Positions 37,796-46,390 of a stretch of DNA of 64,000 bases are shown one piece after another. The notes under the pieces were generated by a model. That model was not told the DNA's origin and made no database searches. It saw nothing but the letters and a program-made list of their open reading frames with translations. The stretch spans positions 1-64,000 of the forward strand of contig CAITIE010000075.1 of assembly GCA_903892355.1 (NCBI GenBank), given 5' to 3'. Each line of letters begins with the position of its first letter. The stretch's first letter is position 1. Source of the DNA: an uncultured Pirellula sp. (GTDB lineage Bacteria; Planctomycetota; Planctomycetia; Pirellulales; Pirellulaceae). A program made the translations under genes and the position numbers.

Positions 37796-39007
37796 ATGAG
37801 TAAGAAAACGAGCCATGGTTGGGCCAATACCGCACTGCGGACTTGGTCGCTGTTGGTATCTTTGTCGTTATCCAGCACTGTTTGTGTGTCCATTGGATCG
37901 GTTTCATATGGCCAAATAGCTCTTGTGGGCAAAATTGAAATCCCGGGCACAGCCGAAGATAGAAGTGGTTTGAGCGGTAACCTTGAGACAAACACCCCTG
38001 TAAATGCATTCGGTGGACTCTCAGCGATTGATTCTAGAGGTTCCAAGAACCGTTACGTGGTCCTTTCGGATCGCGGAGCTGGTGACGGCGCTGCATCGTT
38101 TCCATGCCGGTATCATGACATCGAATTGGATGTAAATCCCGAATCGGGCTCCATTCGTTTCGAATTGCTGGATACCCATCTCTTATCCGATCTCAACGGT
38201 GTGCAGATGACAGGAAGCTTAGACAAACTGAAGAAATGGACATCGCCCGCACGATGCCCGAGTTACGACCCTGAGGGGATTCGATGCCTAGGGAGCGAGC
38301 GAGTTGCCATCAGCGATGAATACGGACCGAACATCGACATTTTCGAGCGCTCAGGGCGTATGCTCAAAAGTGTCGCATTGCCAGCGCGGTATGCACTGAG
38401 TGAACGCCGCTCGCCACCCATGACAGTCGGGACCTATTCCAACCGTGGACTCGAAGGGATTGCAATCACTCCGGATCAAACCCGATTGGTTGCCGCCATG
38501 CAAGGTCCCTTGGTGCAAGATGGGCGGATTGAAAACAACAAATGCTTGGGATTGAACACCCGCTGGTTTTCCTTCGACCTCGTCGAGGGGAAATCGGCGG
38601 AATGGGTGTACCCGTTAGATAACGAATCCACTGGCGTCAGTGAAGTTCTCGCGATCGACAACCATCGCTATTTGGTCATCGAACGGGATAGTAAATTTGG
38701 CGTAGACGCAAAGATCAAAAAGATTTTCTTGGCCGACACCGCTGATGCGTCGGACGTATCGCAAATCGAAAGCCTAAGGGCAGGACTTGGCGATTCGATA
38801 CGGCCCGTCAAAAAGCAGCTCTTGATCGATCTCCTCAATCCGGAGTTCGGTATGTCGGGTGAGAAAACGCCAGAGAAACCCGAAGGATTGGCGTGGGGAC
38901 CAACCTTGCCAAATGGACAACGCTTGTTGATTGTCTGCTTTGACAACGACTTCGATCCAACCCACAACACGATCTTTGCAGCCTTTGCAGTTTCCATTCC
39001 GAAATAA
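37796..39007 (+). CDS. Secreted phytase-like esterase (PF13449-type)
   Basis: A 403-residue protein with a probable signal peptide (residues 1-39, ending VSYGQ). Motifs match the family named 'esterase-like activity of phytase': FGGLSAID, RYVVLSDRGAG, SNRGLEGIAITPDQTRL, CPSYDPEGIRCLG, and PEGLAWGPTLPNGQ near the C-terminus, followed by VCFDNDFDP. The fold is expected to be a beta-propeller acting outside the cytoplasm; the true substrate is not known. AGGA lies nine bases before the ATG. It is a single-gene unit. Confidence 0.85.
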   Translation: MSKKTSHGWANTALRTWSLLVSLSLSSTVCVSIGSVSYGQIALVGKIEIPGTAEDRSGLSGNLETNTPVNAFGGLSAIDSRGSKNRYVVLSDRGAGDGAASFPCRYHDIELDVNPESGSIRFELLDTHLLSDLNGVQMTGSLDKLKKWTSPARCPSYDPEGIRCLGSERVAISDEYGPNIDIFERSGRMLKSVALPARYALSERRSPPMTVGTYSNRGLEGIAITPDQTRLVAAMQGPLVQDGRIENNKCLGLNTRWFSFDLVEGKSAEWVYPLDNESTGVSEVLAIDNHRYLVIERDSKFGVDAKIKKIFLADTADASDVSQIESLRAGLGDSIRPVKKQLLIDLLNPEFGMSGEKTPEKPEGLAWGPTLPNGQRLLIVCFDNDFDPTHNTIFAAFAVSIPK

Positions 39008-39068
39008 CTCTAGAGGCGCTGCAGTCGAAGCGGACGGGCTCCGCAGATCAGCGGATTAGTGTGAGCAG

Positions 39069-39100
39069 AATCGAATCACTGATGGGGCGATTCGATTTTC
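39069..39100. terminator. Bidirectional terminator between convergent genes
   Basis: AATCGAATC (39069-39077) and GATTCGATT (39089-39097) are a perfect 9-bp inverted repeat followed by TTTC on the plus strand. It separates the esterase gene (ends 39007) from the glycosyltransferase gene (minus, ends 39114). Stem is AT-rich, so strength is uncertain. Confidence 0.65.
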
Positions 39101-39113
39101 AGATCGCAGTTGC

Positions 39114-39995
39114 CTAGGCACCGAAGCGGTAGCGAACGATGCACCACAGCGTGCTGAATAGATCCTTGATTCCAATCTTCTTTCCCTCATCCCAGCCACG
39201 GCTCTTGTAGCTGATCGGAACTTCGACAATGGAGATACCTCGCTTGGCGAGCTTGGCCGTGATCTCCGGTTCGAATCCAAAACGCTGCTGTTCGATCTGG
39301 ATCGACTGAAGAATCTCTCTCCTGATCGCCTTGTAACACGTTTCCATATCTGTCAGACGACTGCGGGTCATTTGATTGCTTAGCGTCGTCAGAACCCAAT
39401 TGCCTATCCGATGCATCCACGAAGGGTCTTGGATGTGGCCTTGCATGTACCGAGAACCATAGACAACATTGGATTTGCCCTCGACGATGGGCTGAATCAC
39501 CTTGAGGATATCGCGTGGATCGTACTCGAGATCGGCATCCTGGACGATGATAATTTCGCCCTTGGCCAGTCGAAATCCGCTTTGCAAGGCGGCCCCTTTG
39601 CCCTGATTATGGGGATGGATGAGGACCTCTACGCCGATTCGGTTGCGATAACGTTGGAGTACTTGTTGTGTGCCGTCGGAACTTCCGTCATCGACAATCA
39701 CCACTTGCTTTTCGACTGGAAGCGCCAGAACCGAATCAACGACTCTCGCCACCGTGTGCACTTCGTTGTAAACCGGTATCACCACGGTGAGTAATGGCGC
39801 AGGAGGTGGCTCCGCTAACGAACTGTTTAGCTCTGCGTGAAGCAATTCCTCGGTGGAATCGATCCGCTGTAGAAGGGTGGGGTGTCCGATCGAGTCGGTA
39901 ATCGACGAGGCATCTAATGGATCATGATGCGGTTCGGGAAGTTTGATAGAAACCTTTGCCTCGGTCGTCATTGGCTCGTGTAGACGGGTTTCCAT
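39114..39995 (-). CDS. Glycosyltransferase family 2
   Basis: A 293-residue GT-A fold enzyme of the dolichol-phosphate-mannose-synthase type. After a 70-residue low-complexity tail come VVIPVYNEVHTV, VVIVDDGSSDGT, HNQGKGAALQSGF and the metal motif IIVQDADLEYDP near residue 154, then MTRSRLTDMETCYKAI and GFEPEITAKLAKRGI. These are diagnostic of enzymes that use a nucleotide sugar and a polyprenyl-phosphate acceptor. No transmembrane helix is seen. AGGG lies before the ATG. It has a paralogue at 60737-61504 with the same QDADLEYDP motif. It follows cpaE by 178 bp. Confidence 0.9.
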   Translation of the reverse strand: METRLHEPMTTEAKVSIKLPEPHHDPLDASSITDSIGHPTLLQRIDSTEELLHAELNSSLAEPPPAPLLTVVIPVYNEVHTVARVVDSVLALPVEKQVVIVDDGSSDGTQQVLQRYRNRIGVEVLIHPHNQGKGAALQSGFRLAKGEIIIVQDADLEYDPRDILKVIQPIVEGKSNVVYGSRYMQGHIQDPSWMHRIGNWVLTTLSNQMTRSRLTDMETCYKAIRREILQSIQIEQQRFGFEPEITAKLAKRGISIVEVPISYKSRGWDEGKKIGIKDLFSTLWCIVRYRFGA

Positions 39996-40173
39996 TCTTG
40001 CCCTAAGTCGCTATCCAAAAGTCCGCGGAACTGAATCGTTTGAGACTGAGTAGTGATATACACTCTGACTCGACGTTGCTACGTGAATAGCAATCTGTAT
40101 TCGATAAAGAAAATACAGCGTCTATCGCGGACTTGAGGGGTTTAACGATTATGCAGCAATCGCATGATGTGAA

Positions 40174-41412
40174 CTATTTCGCTTTGACTTTTGCGTTTTT
40201 CCCTGGCCAGAAATTCAACCAGGTGCTCGTGGCCGACTTGTCGATTACCGTCTTGCCTTCCTCGGATTCAGGGGCTTCCGCTGCCCCAACCAACAAATCT
40301 GTCAGTTGCGAAACAGCTTGGGTGATAAGAGCCTTCGGGGCTTGTTCGATCAATGGCTGACCATTGTTCCTCATTTCCACCATCGTGCGGTAGTCATTTG
40401 GAATTTGGAAAAACACCTCGCGCCCGATCGTTTCTTTTGCCTTCTTTAGACTGATTTGTCCGCTCTCCAAGCCTACGCGATTAACAACCACTTTTATCTT
40501 GTCGCGGATGTTGTCCATTTGCTGCAAGCTCATCAGGAGACGCACCATGTTTCGCAAGCATGGTAGGTCGAGTTGCACCATGAGGACAAACTCGTTGCAG
40601 AGCTCTAAAGCCGTCAAGTCGACTTGGCTAAACGATTTCGACAAGTCGATCACGACGTGTGAGAACGAAGCTCGCAGTAAACCGAATACCTTTCGAAGGC
40701 TTTCGGGGGTGATGAGGTCAAGGTCTTGCAGTTGCACCGGTCGGGGCAACAAATACAAGCCCGATGAGTGCTTGGTCAATGATTTGCGAAGCAATTGGAA
40801 ATCCAGTCGCGATACATTTTCCGTGACATCCACCAAGCTGTAGTCAGGAATCGAATCCAGGAATACGTCGGCGTCCCCGAGGGCCAGATCCAGATCCACA
40901 AGCGCCACCGCGTTCTCGGTGCGCTTCGCGATATTGCAACCAATATTAACAGCGATTGAGGTGCAGCCAACACCTCCAGTTGCACCTGCGATCGCGATCA
41001 TCTTGCATCCGCGGGTACGGCCGTCAGCCCCAGAGTATTTGGTTTGCAGCAATCGCTCGAGGGCGGCGTACAGTTCCTCAACTTCGACGGGATGAGTCAG
41101 GAACTCCTTCGCTCCAGACCGAATCGCTTTCAGGATCAATTGGCCGTCGGTGCTTTTGGAGATCGCCAGCAAATGGCAGTCAGGGGAGGTTGCTCGCAAC
41201 CGTTCCATCAACGCGATAGCTCGCTCTGGGCTTCCATCGAGCGAAATAATCGCTGCGTCGGGTTTCGACTGGTCAATGACATCCGAAAAGAACTCGTATC
41301 GCGAGCATTCTGCATCAAGCCAAACGACATCCATTCCGAGCAAAGTCGTCTTGAGACTCTCTCGAGTTTGATCATTTGGATCAACGATAGCCACACGGAG
41401 AACATTGCTCAT
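40174..41412 (-). CDS. cpaE: CpaE-like pilus assembly ATPase
   Basis: The Tad/Flp pilus protein CpaE has a receiver-like N-terminus and a MinD/ParA-like ATPase. Here residues 5-120 are receiver-like (VAIVDPNDQTRESL, KEFLTHPVEVEEL) but the phosphoacceptor position reads PDAAIIS, a Ser where Asp is expected. The ATPase begins AIAGATGGVGCTSIAVNIG near residue 145: the GGVG of the deviant Walker A is there, but both its lysines are replaced (T and C). A LVDLDLALGDAD segment and VVIDLSKSF match the family. ATG 41412 is preferred over TTG 41424. It is the last gene of cpaB-cpaC-cpaE. Confidence 0.85.
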   Translation of the reverse strand: MSNVLRVAIVDPNDQTRESLKTTLLGMDVVWLDAECSRYEFFSDVIDQSKPDAAIISLDGSPERAIALMERLRATSPDCHLLAISKSTDGQLILKAIRSGAKEFLTHPVEVEELYAALERLLQTKYSGADGRTRGCKMIAIAGATGGVGCTSIAVNIGCNIAKRTENAVALVDLDLALGDADVFLDSIPDYSLVDVTENVSRLDFQLLRKSLTKHSSGLYLLPRPVQLQDLDLITPESLRKVFGLLRASFSHVVIDLSKSFSQVDLTALELCNEFVLMVQLDLPCLRNMVRLLMSLQQMDNIRDKIKVVVNRVGLESGQISLKKAKETIGREVFFQIPNDYRTMVEMRNNGQPLIEQAPKALITQAVSQLTDLLVGAAEAPESEEGKTVIDKSATSTWLNFWPGKNAKVKAK

Positions 41413-41501
41413 GGAACCATCCAACCAATTGAAATAAAATGGATTGCGAATTTACGAAACATCGATGAAGGACAGGCCTTCGTCACCGCATGCCTACCAA
41501 A

Positions 41502-43154
41502 CTATCTTCGAATCGCGCTTGGACTCGTGCGTGGAGCGGTAGAACTCCTAACAGGTGCAAGCGGCGGTTCCACTCCTCGTTTAGGAAACGCCAGAGGCGA
41601 GGTCGTCGTTACCTGGGATCTTACTCCAGAAGCTTTCGTCATCGGAAGTTCGCCGTTCGGAACGGCATTCTGGGGCGGCATCCCATAGGGGACAGGGTTC
41701 TCCATTGGTGCCCCAGGCGTAATCATCATCCCTGATGCATCCGGTGGGCAGTATTCGTTCCCTTGTACTGCTGGGACCTCGATGTACCCGTTGAGGTACA
41801 ACTCTTTGTCGAGAGGCGAGCCACTATTGAAACCAGGTCCACCCGCTGGTACTTCATGAGGTTGCATCGCACCCGCGAAATTAGGTGTTACCAGAATCAG
41901 CAATTCGACTTCGTTCTGAACCTCACGGTTGCTTCGGAAGAATGCACCTAGGTAAGGGATATCCGAGAGCCAAGGTAGTCCGACTGTTTCCGACTCGGAA
42001 CGCATTTGCAGTAACCCTGCTAGTGCGAGCGTTTCACCCGCGTTGAGTTCTACCGCCGTTTCAACGAATCGGCTTCGCAGTCCAGGGATGCTCGTTCCTT
42101 GCAGAACGACGCTTCGACCTGGATCGACTTCGCTGATGGTTGGACGAACTTCCAACCAGATTCTTCCATCGCCACGGACTTTGGCAACGAAGTCCAATCG
42201 CGTCCCAAACTCGCGGAACTCGACGGCGACCTGACCTAAACCTGCCGGCACGAGAATTGGAAACTCACCGCCGGAATTGAAGCTTGCCGGTCGACCATCG
42301 ATCGCGACCACGGTCGGATCTGCCAGAACCTTTGCCAAGTTGTTCTGCTTAAGCGCTCGAATCAATCCAAAGAAGCTATCGTCGCCACCGACGATTCCGA
42401 ATTTGACCGTTTCATTGCTCGCGTTGACGAGTGCACCCGTTGTGGATCCTCGGCCGATCAAGCCGCTGGTCGATTGCACGAGGAAGTCATTCCCAAAGTT
42501 AGCTTGCCAGTCGATGCCTAGATTGCGAAGCTTCGTACGCGAGACCTCCATCACCTGCGTTTGCAACATGATGGTGTGCACACCGATCACCTCGACGCGG
42601 TTGATCACTGTAGGGTAGTACTGTTCAGCGATTTGAACGACTTGTTCAACATGCTCGTCAGCTGTTACCTGGCCGGAGACAATCACCGCCTGCTGGATGG
42701 GAAGAACATTGAGAGTCGCCATCGGGAATTGCTGCGCGAGAATGGTTTGCAACTCGCGAGCATCCCCAGTAACCACAATCTCAATCGAATAGGTTTCGTT
42801 ATCTGGGGTTTTTAGGTCGACTTGCGTGACCCCAGTTGCCAATGCGGACAACAGGACCTCATTTTGGCTTAGCGGTTGTACCTGAATAATCGCGTCGTTC
42901 GAGATGACGGCGACATCGATTGTCTTCTCCAGCGTCACATTCTGCGACGTGCTGACAATCATCTGAAGTTTCTCATTCTTCTGCGAAATGAGCTTTTTAC
43001 CAACAGATACCGGGGAAACGTTTGATTGCGCGTAGCTGCTTTGCCACAGCATGGCTGTGATAAGCATTGCCACAGCGATCACCCGGCACGAGTGCCATAT
43101 CCAACGGATAATCCATGACACCCTGAAATTGTTCAGACGTATGCTGGATGTCAT
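41502..43154 (-). CDS. cpaC: CpaC/RcpA-type secretin
   Basis: The outer-membrane channel of a Tad/Flp pilus. The 550-residue protein has a long signal peptide (hydrophobic segment VIAVAMLITAMLWQSSYAQ near residue 40), an N-domain (EVLLSALATGVTQVDLKT), a BON-like domain (IVSGQVTADEHVEQVVQIAEQ) and a secretin core with TIMLQTQVMEVSRTKLRNLGI and the VDPGRSVVLQGTSIPGLRSR/ETAVELNAGETLALAGL region. A Pro/Gly-rich tail ends the protein. ATG 43154 overlaps the stop of an upstream small reading frame (TAATG). It is preceded by cpaB and followed by cpaE. Confidence 0.88.
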   Translation of the reverse strand: MTSSIRLNNFRVSWIIRWIWHSCRVIAVAMLITAMLWQSSYAQSNVSPVSVGKKLISQKNEKLQMIVSTSQNVTLEKTIDVAVISNDAIIQVQPLSQNEVLLSALATGVTQVDLKTPDNETYSIEIVVTGDARELQTILAQQFPMATLNVLPIQQAVIVSGQVTADEHVEQVVQIAEQYYPTVINRVEVIGVHTIMLQTQVMEVSRTKLRNLGIDWQANFGNDFLVQSTSGLIGRGSTTGALVNASNETVKFGIVGGDDSFFGLIRALKQNNLAKVLADPTVVAIDGRPASFNSGGEFPILVPAGLGQVAVEFREFGTRLDFVAKVRGDGRIWLEVRPTISEVDPGRSVVLQGTSIPGLRSRFVETAVELNAGETLALAGLLQMRSESETVGLPWLSDIPYLGAFFRSNREVQNEVELLILVTPNFAGAMQPHEVPAGGPGFNSGSPLDKELYLNGYIEVPAVQGNEYCPPDASGMMITPGAPMENPVPYGMPPQNAVPNGELPMTKASGVRSQVTTTSPLAFPKRGVEPPLAPVRSSTAPRTSPSAIRR

Positions 43155-43345
43155 TACTGCTTCACTTCCCTGTGATCCACCGGATTTGAACCAAAAATTG
43201 ACACTGGTTTTCCCTCCACCGATCGCCACGGCTCCGCCGCTTCATCGGTTTGAGAAAAATCCAGGCCGAAAATCACCACATCGTCCCTGATGCTGGCAAT
43301 TCCCAGGGTGGCGTTACGAGAAAACTCAACAGACGCACACCCCAC
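43154..43345 (-). CDS. Candidate small protein coupled to the secretin gene
   Basis: A GTG-started 63-residue reading frame fills the gap between cpaB and the secretin gene. Its stop overlaps the secretin ATG by one base (TAATG), a classical coupling arrangement. The sequence (SIRDDVVIFGLDFSQTDEAA) reads as ordinary protein without low complexity, has no recognised domain, and the GTG start has no strong ribosome site. It may be real or only an untranslated spacer. A 12-bp perfect palindrome GGTCGATCGACC lies just upstream (43349-43360). Confidence 0.3.
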   Translation of the reverse strand: MGCASVEFSRNATLGIASIRDDVVIFGLDFSQTDEAAEPWRSVEGKPVSIFGSNPVDHREVKQ

Positions 43346-43377
43346 AAAGGTCGATCGACCGTTTCAATAGGTAACCT

Positions 43378-44487
43378 TTACTTGCCTACGGGGTAGACGG
43401 GCTTAAATCCCCCAGATTGCCAAGTCCCCGTAGAGGGGTCCCAAATCAAGGAGGGCTGTTGCATGGCTGCGGGGTCTACGGGCGCCTGGGGATTGGAAAT
43501 CACTGGATTTCCAGCGAATGGAGAGGGCTGTTGCCCAGCATTCGATGATCCGTTGGACCATCCGTTATTCATCGGGGAACCCGAAAAACCTTGAGGACTT
43601 TCTTCATCCAACCCGGAGGCCTCAATCTTGACCGGTAGCCGCCGACCTTCCAACCATCGATAAACCGCTACGTCCTTGGGTGACACGACCACCATCTCAT
43701 TTCGTGCCTTCGTGACGGGAAGCGTTTCGACCGGTTGCACGGCGTCCACAACCGACGGAGCCGGCGCCTGCTTTTCCTTTTCCTCATTGTCTTTCAGCCA
43801 CGACAAGAACGTATCGCCATTGTCTGCAACTGGAACAAGATTCGGGTCTGCATCAGGAGCCCGCAACGATAGCTTGAGCTTTCCAAGGTTCGATGCCGTA
43901 TCGAGGGCCTCATATTGTCGCTCTTGAACGAGCAACTGCACGGTATTCGCCTTCTTGGGTGCGGCTTCTGGGTCTCGGAACGCAACGCCGTCAACCATGG
44001 CGATTTCAACGTTTTGCATGACCCGAACACTCTTCGAAATCGGAAAACGAGTTCCCTTTTCAAAGAAGCCGATGACATCCACCCGATCGCCTGGCCCGAG
44101 GTAACCACTTCCCCCATTGCTGTCGTGAACGGGCAAATCAAAGATGCGATAATGTTCAGGAACTACGAGATCCTTACCCCGTAACGAAAGTTTTGCCTCT
44201 AGGATGGGCTCGCCTCGATAAAGACGCTGCTTAGCGTACTTGCCCTCAATCTGTTTGGGATCGGTAAGGGCGCCTAGCGGAGCCCGGTCGACCGGCCATT
44301 GCTCGATGCTAAACATATCCGCAGCTAGCTTGGTCATCGGTGAGACATCTTTCGACGTCACCATCACTCCAACGGTAGGGAGCGCCTCGCCGGGTTTTTG
44401 CTCCAACATGACCTGACTGACGGCCACCGAAGCGACAACACCGCACCCCAAAGCAACGATTAACAAAACGAGAGACTTGGTACGCAT
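43378..44487 (-). CDS. cpaB: CpaB Flp pilus assembly protein
   Basis: A 369-residue protein with an N-terminal transmembrane helix (SLVLLIVALGCGVVASVAV) and SAF-type domain: TVGVMVTSKDVSPMTKLAADMF, then LGPGDRVDVIGFFEKG with a preceding VVPEHYRIFDLPVHD. CpaB is thought to link the secretin to the inner membrane assembly in Tad pili. The C-terminus is Pro/Gln-rich. It lies immediately upstream of the small frame and the secretin gene. TadA/B/C homologues are not in the window. Confidence 0.88.
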   Translation of the reverse strand: MRTKSLVLLIVALGCGVVASVAVSQVMLEQKPGEALPTVGVMVTSKDVSPMTKLAADMFSIEQWPVDRAPLGALTDPKQIEGKYAKQRLYRGEPILEAKLSLRGKDLVVPEHYRIFDLPVHDSNGGSGYLGPGDRVDVIGFFEKGTRFPISKSVRVMQNVEIAMVDGVAFRDPEAAPKKANTVQLLVQERQYEALDTASNLGKLKLSLRAPDADPNLVPVADNGDTFLSWLKDNEEKEKQAPAPSVVDAVQPVETLPVTKARNEMVVVSPKDVAVYRWLEGRRLPVKIEASGLDEESPQGFSGSPMNNGWSNGSSNAGQQPSPFAGNPVISNPQAPVDPAAMQQPSLIWDPSTGTWQSGGFKPVYPVGK

Positions 44488-44742
44488 TATCGGATGCTCG
44501 AAAATATGGAGTTGACGAGTGCAGCCATCGATCTAGGCGACTCGCGGTACAGAGCTTCCGTGCTGTCAAAAGACCCCCAAGTACAATCCCTCAATGGATA
44601 AGATATGCCACGAAACTACCCGTAGCCGTTGGAGTCTTCGGTTTCTATCGAGTTCTGGATACAAAGATCTCAACCCATTCGCATTGGGCCCCTACATCCC
44701 GAATATTCCCTACACAGCAGAAGGTGGTTGCGAACCGACGTC

Positions 44743-45471
44743 TTAGTGCTTGGCCGCAGGTTTTCCGTGCCCAGATGACTTGCCGGTGTCATGCCCTTTG
44801 GCAGCGGGCTTCTTGGCTTCGCTCTTGGTTGGGGCTGCGTGGGATTTCGCAGCACTCACCCCGTGTGAGTCGGATGCTGCATGATCGCCACCCGTATCGT
44901 GATCCCCGTCCGAAGCATGGGCATCGTCCCCTTCATGGGAGTCCGCATCGGCATGCTCGTCGTCAGCGTTTTCTTGCTGCGCTCTTAACGTCGCAACTAA
45001 TTTCCTAGGTTCCGGGCGAGCAGTGTCCGTTAGGAACTCGAGATTGGCACTATCGAATGACTGGTGCATCTTCGTGACGACCACATCCTCGATCGAGGAT
45101 GCACCCAGGGTTTGTGTCAAAATCTCAAGCAATTGCGAACGCAAATCGGTCAGATAAGGATCGACGAGCAGGCGGCCATCGATCTGCCGTAAATGTTCTT
45201 CGAGAGATTGTCTCACCTGTGCCTGATTCAACTCGATCAGTTGTCGGCTTTTCATTCGGTGATTCACTGGGACGATCGCGTGCAAATCCATCTCGATCGG
45301 ACGCTCTCCTTTGGCGCGATACGCCAAGAAACTTCCCAAAGAAACCTCGCAGGAAACATCGGTTTTGGCCATCGAAGCCTGGTATCGGATGATCCCAACG
45401 ATACTGGCGTGCAGGGTGACAAGCACCAGCACAAGCAAGCCAATCCAATATCGACGAATTGTTTCCAACAT
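44743..45471 (-). CDS. FliL-like single-pass membrane protein with His/Asp-rich tail
   Basis: A 242-residue protein with one membrane helix (residues 9-29). Residues 35-150 resemble FliL-type stator proteins: MDLHAIVPVNHRMKSRQLIE, then VDPYLTDLRSQLLEILTQTLGASSIEDVVVTKM, which matches the FliL pattern of helix followed by a VxDV-V strand. The match is loose and flagellar function is not implied. The last 70 residues are rich in His, Asp, Gly and Lys (DSHEGDDAHASDGDHDTGGDH), suggesting metal binding. It is upstream of cpaB by 255 bp; no gene is seen in that gap. Annotated confidently only as a membrane protein. Confidence 0.6.
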   Translation of the reverse strand: MLETIRRYWIGLLVLVLVTLHASIVGIIRYQASMAKTDVSCEVSLGSFLAYRAKGERPIEMDLHAIVPVNHRMKSRQLIELNQAQVRQSLEEHLRQIDGRLLVDPYLTDLRSQLLEILTQTLGASSIEDVVVTKMHQSFDSANLEFLTDTARPEPRKLVATLRAQQENADDEHADADSHEGDDAHASDGDHDTGGDHAASDSHGVSAAKSHAAPTKSEAKKPAAKGHDTGKSSGHGKPAAKH

Positions 45472-45609
45472 GGCAGTTCAATAAAATGGACGTTTGTCCG
45501 ATCGGGATGAATCGGGTCTCCAGGCTCCACTTTGGAACCTTCCGAAAACCCTAGGTTGCGATTTAAGACACGACTCGGTCGAAAGAAAAATACGGAGCAA
45601 AAAAACATC

Positions 45610-46182
45610 ATGTACGAGTTTCTCTTTGAGTCTCCGTTGTATCTAGGTGGGTTGGGGCTAGTTGTAACGATTCTGACGACGTACGGATGGTTGCAGACTG
45701 GAAACCCTATCGCCCTAAAGAGTGCAGTCGGTCTGCTCCTGGCAACGGTCGTACTGGTCGCCCTGAATGTGTTTGTCGTCACCGACCGCGAAGCAATCCG
45801 TCAGTATCTCCTCGATACCGCTGCTGAACTACAACGCAATGAGGTCGCAAAGGTGACTTTTCGGATTCATCCCGACGCCACACAGATGGTTCTCGACCTC
45901 AAAGCGGAACTCCCCACGATCCATTTCAAAACAGTCCGTATCAAGTCGTTCCATGCCGTCGATTTTACCCCCGCACGTAATCCGTCATCGGTCACCGTCC
46001 GAATGAATGCGGTCGTAGAGGGAGAACGATTGGGCATCCAAGGCACCGTTCCTCGGTGGGTTCGAGTCACTCTCGAAAAGTATCAAGGGCAATGGAAGAT
46101 CGTCGACTACGATCATCGAGAACCCCATTATGAAATGCTCAATGACGAGGGTCGCAGCCGTCTCGACAGTTATCGCCGATGA
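45610..46182 (+). CDS. Small membrane protein, unknown function
   Basis: A 190-residue protein with two hydrophobic helices at the N-terminus (LGGLGLVVTILTTYGWL and ALKSAVGLLLATVVLVALNVFVV) and a soluble C-terminal part of strands ending KYQGQWKIVDYDHREPHYEML, reminiscent of NTF2-like folds but not proven. I recognise no family. ATG 45610 is the start; upstream residues from 45532 are an unlikely extension. It is divergent from the FliL-like gene and convergent with the HtrA gene. Confidence 0.6.
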   Translation: MYEFLFESPLYLGGLGLVVTILTTYGWLQTGNPIALKSAVGLLLATVVLVALNVFVVTDREAIRQYLLDTAAELQRNEVAKVTFRIHPDATQMVLDLKAELPTIHFKTVRIKSFHAVDFTPARNPSSVTVRMNAVVEGERLGIQGTVPRWVRVTLEKYQGQWKIVDYDHREPHYEMLNDEGRSRLDSYRR

Positions 46183-46286
46183 GATCATCGCAATGGTGGA
46201 GCGTTGCGGTAATCCAACCGAAGGTCAACAAGTCCCTCGAGCAATTGCCAAGCCATCCACGGATTGTTCGCACCATACCAGCAAAA

Positions 46287-46324
46287 AGAGGGACTGAGAT
46301 TTCTCTCGCCCCTCTCTGTTTTTT
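46287..46324. terminator. Bidirectional terminator between convergent genes
   Basis: AGAGGG (46287-46292) pairs with CCCTCT (46310-46315), with TTTTTT on the plus strand from 46319 and AAAAA before the left arm, so it has T tracts in both directions. It ends the HtrA gene and the small membrane protein gene. The loop is 17 bases with an inner GAG/CTC stem. Confidence 0.65.
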
Positions 46325-46390
46325 CGCTCAACGATGGTGGCAGAACTTGCTATGCGCACATTTGGTCCATCGCAAGAATTGAAAGTCGCC

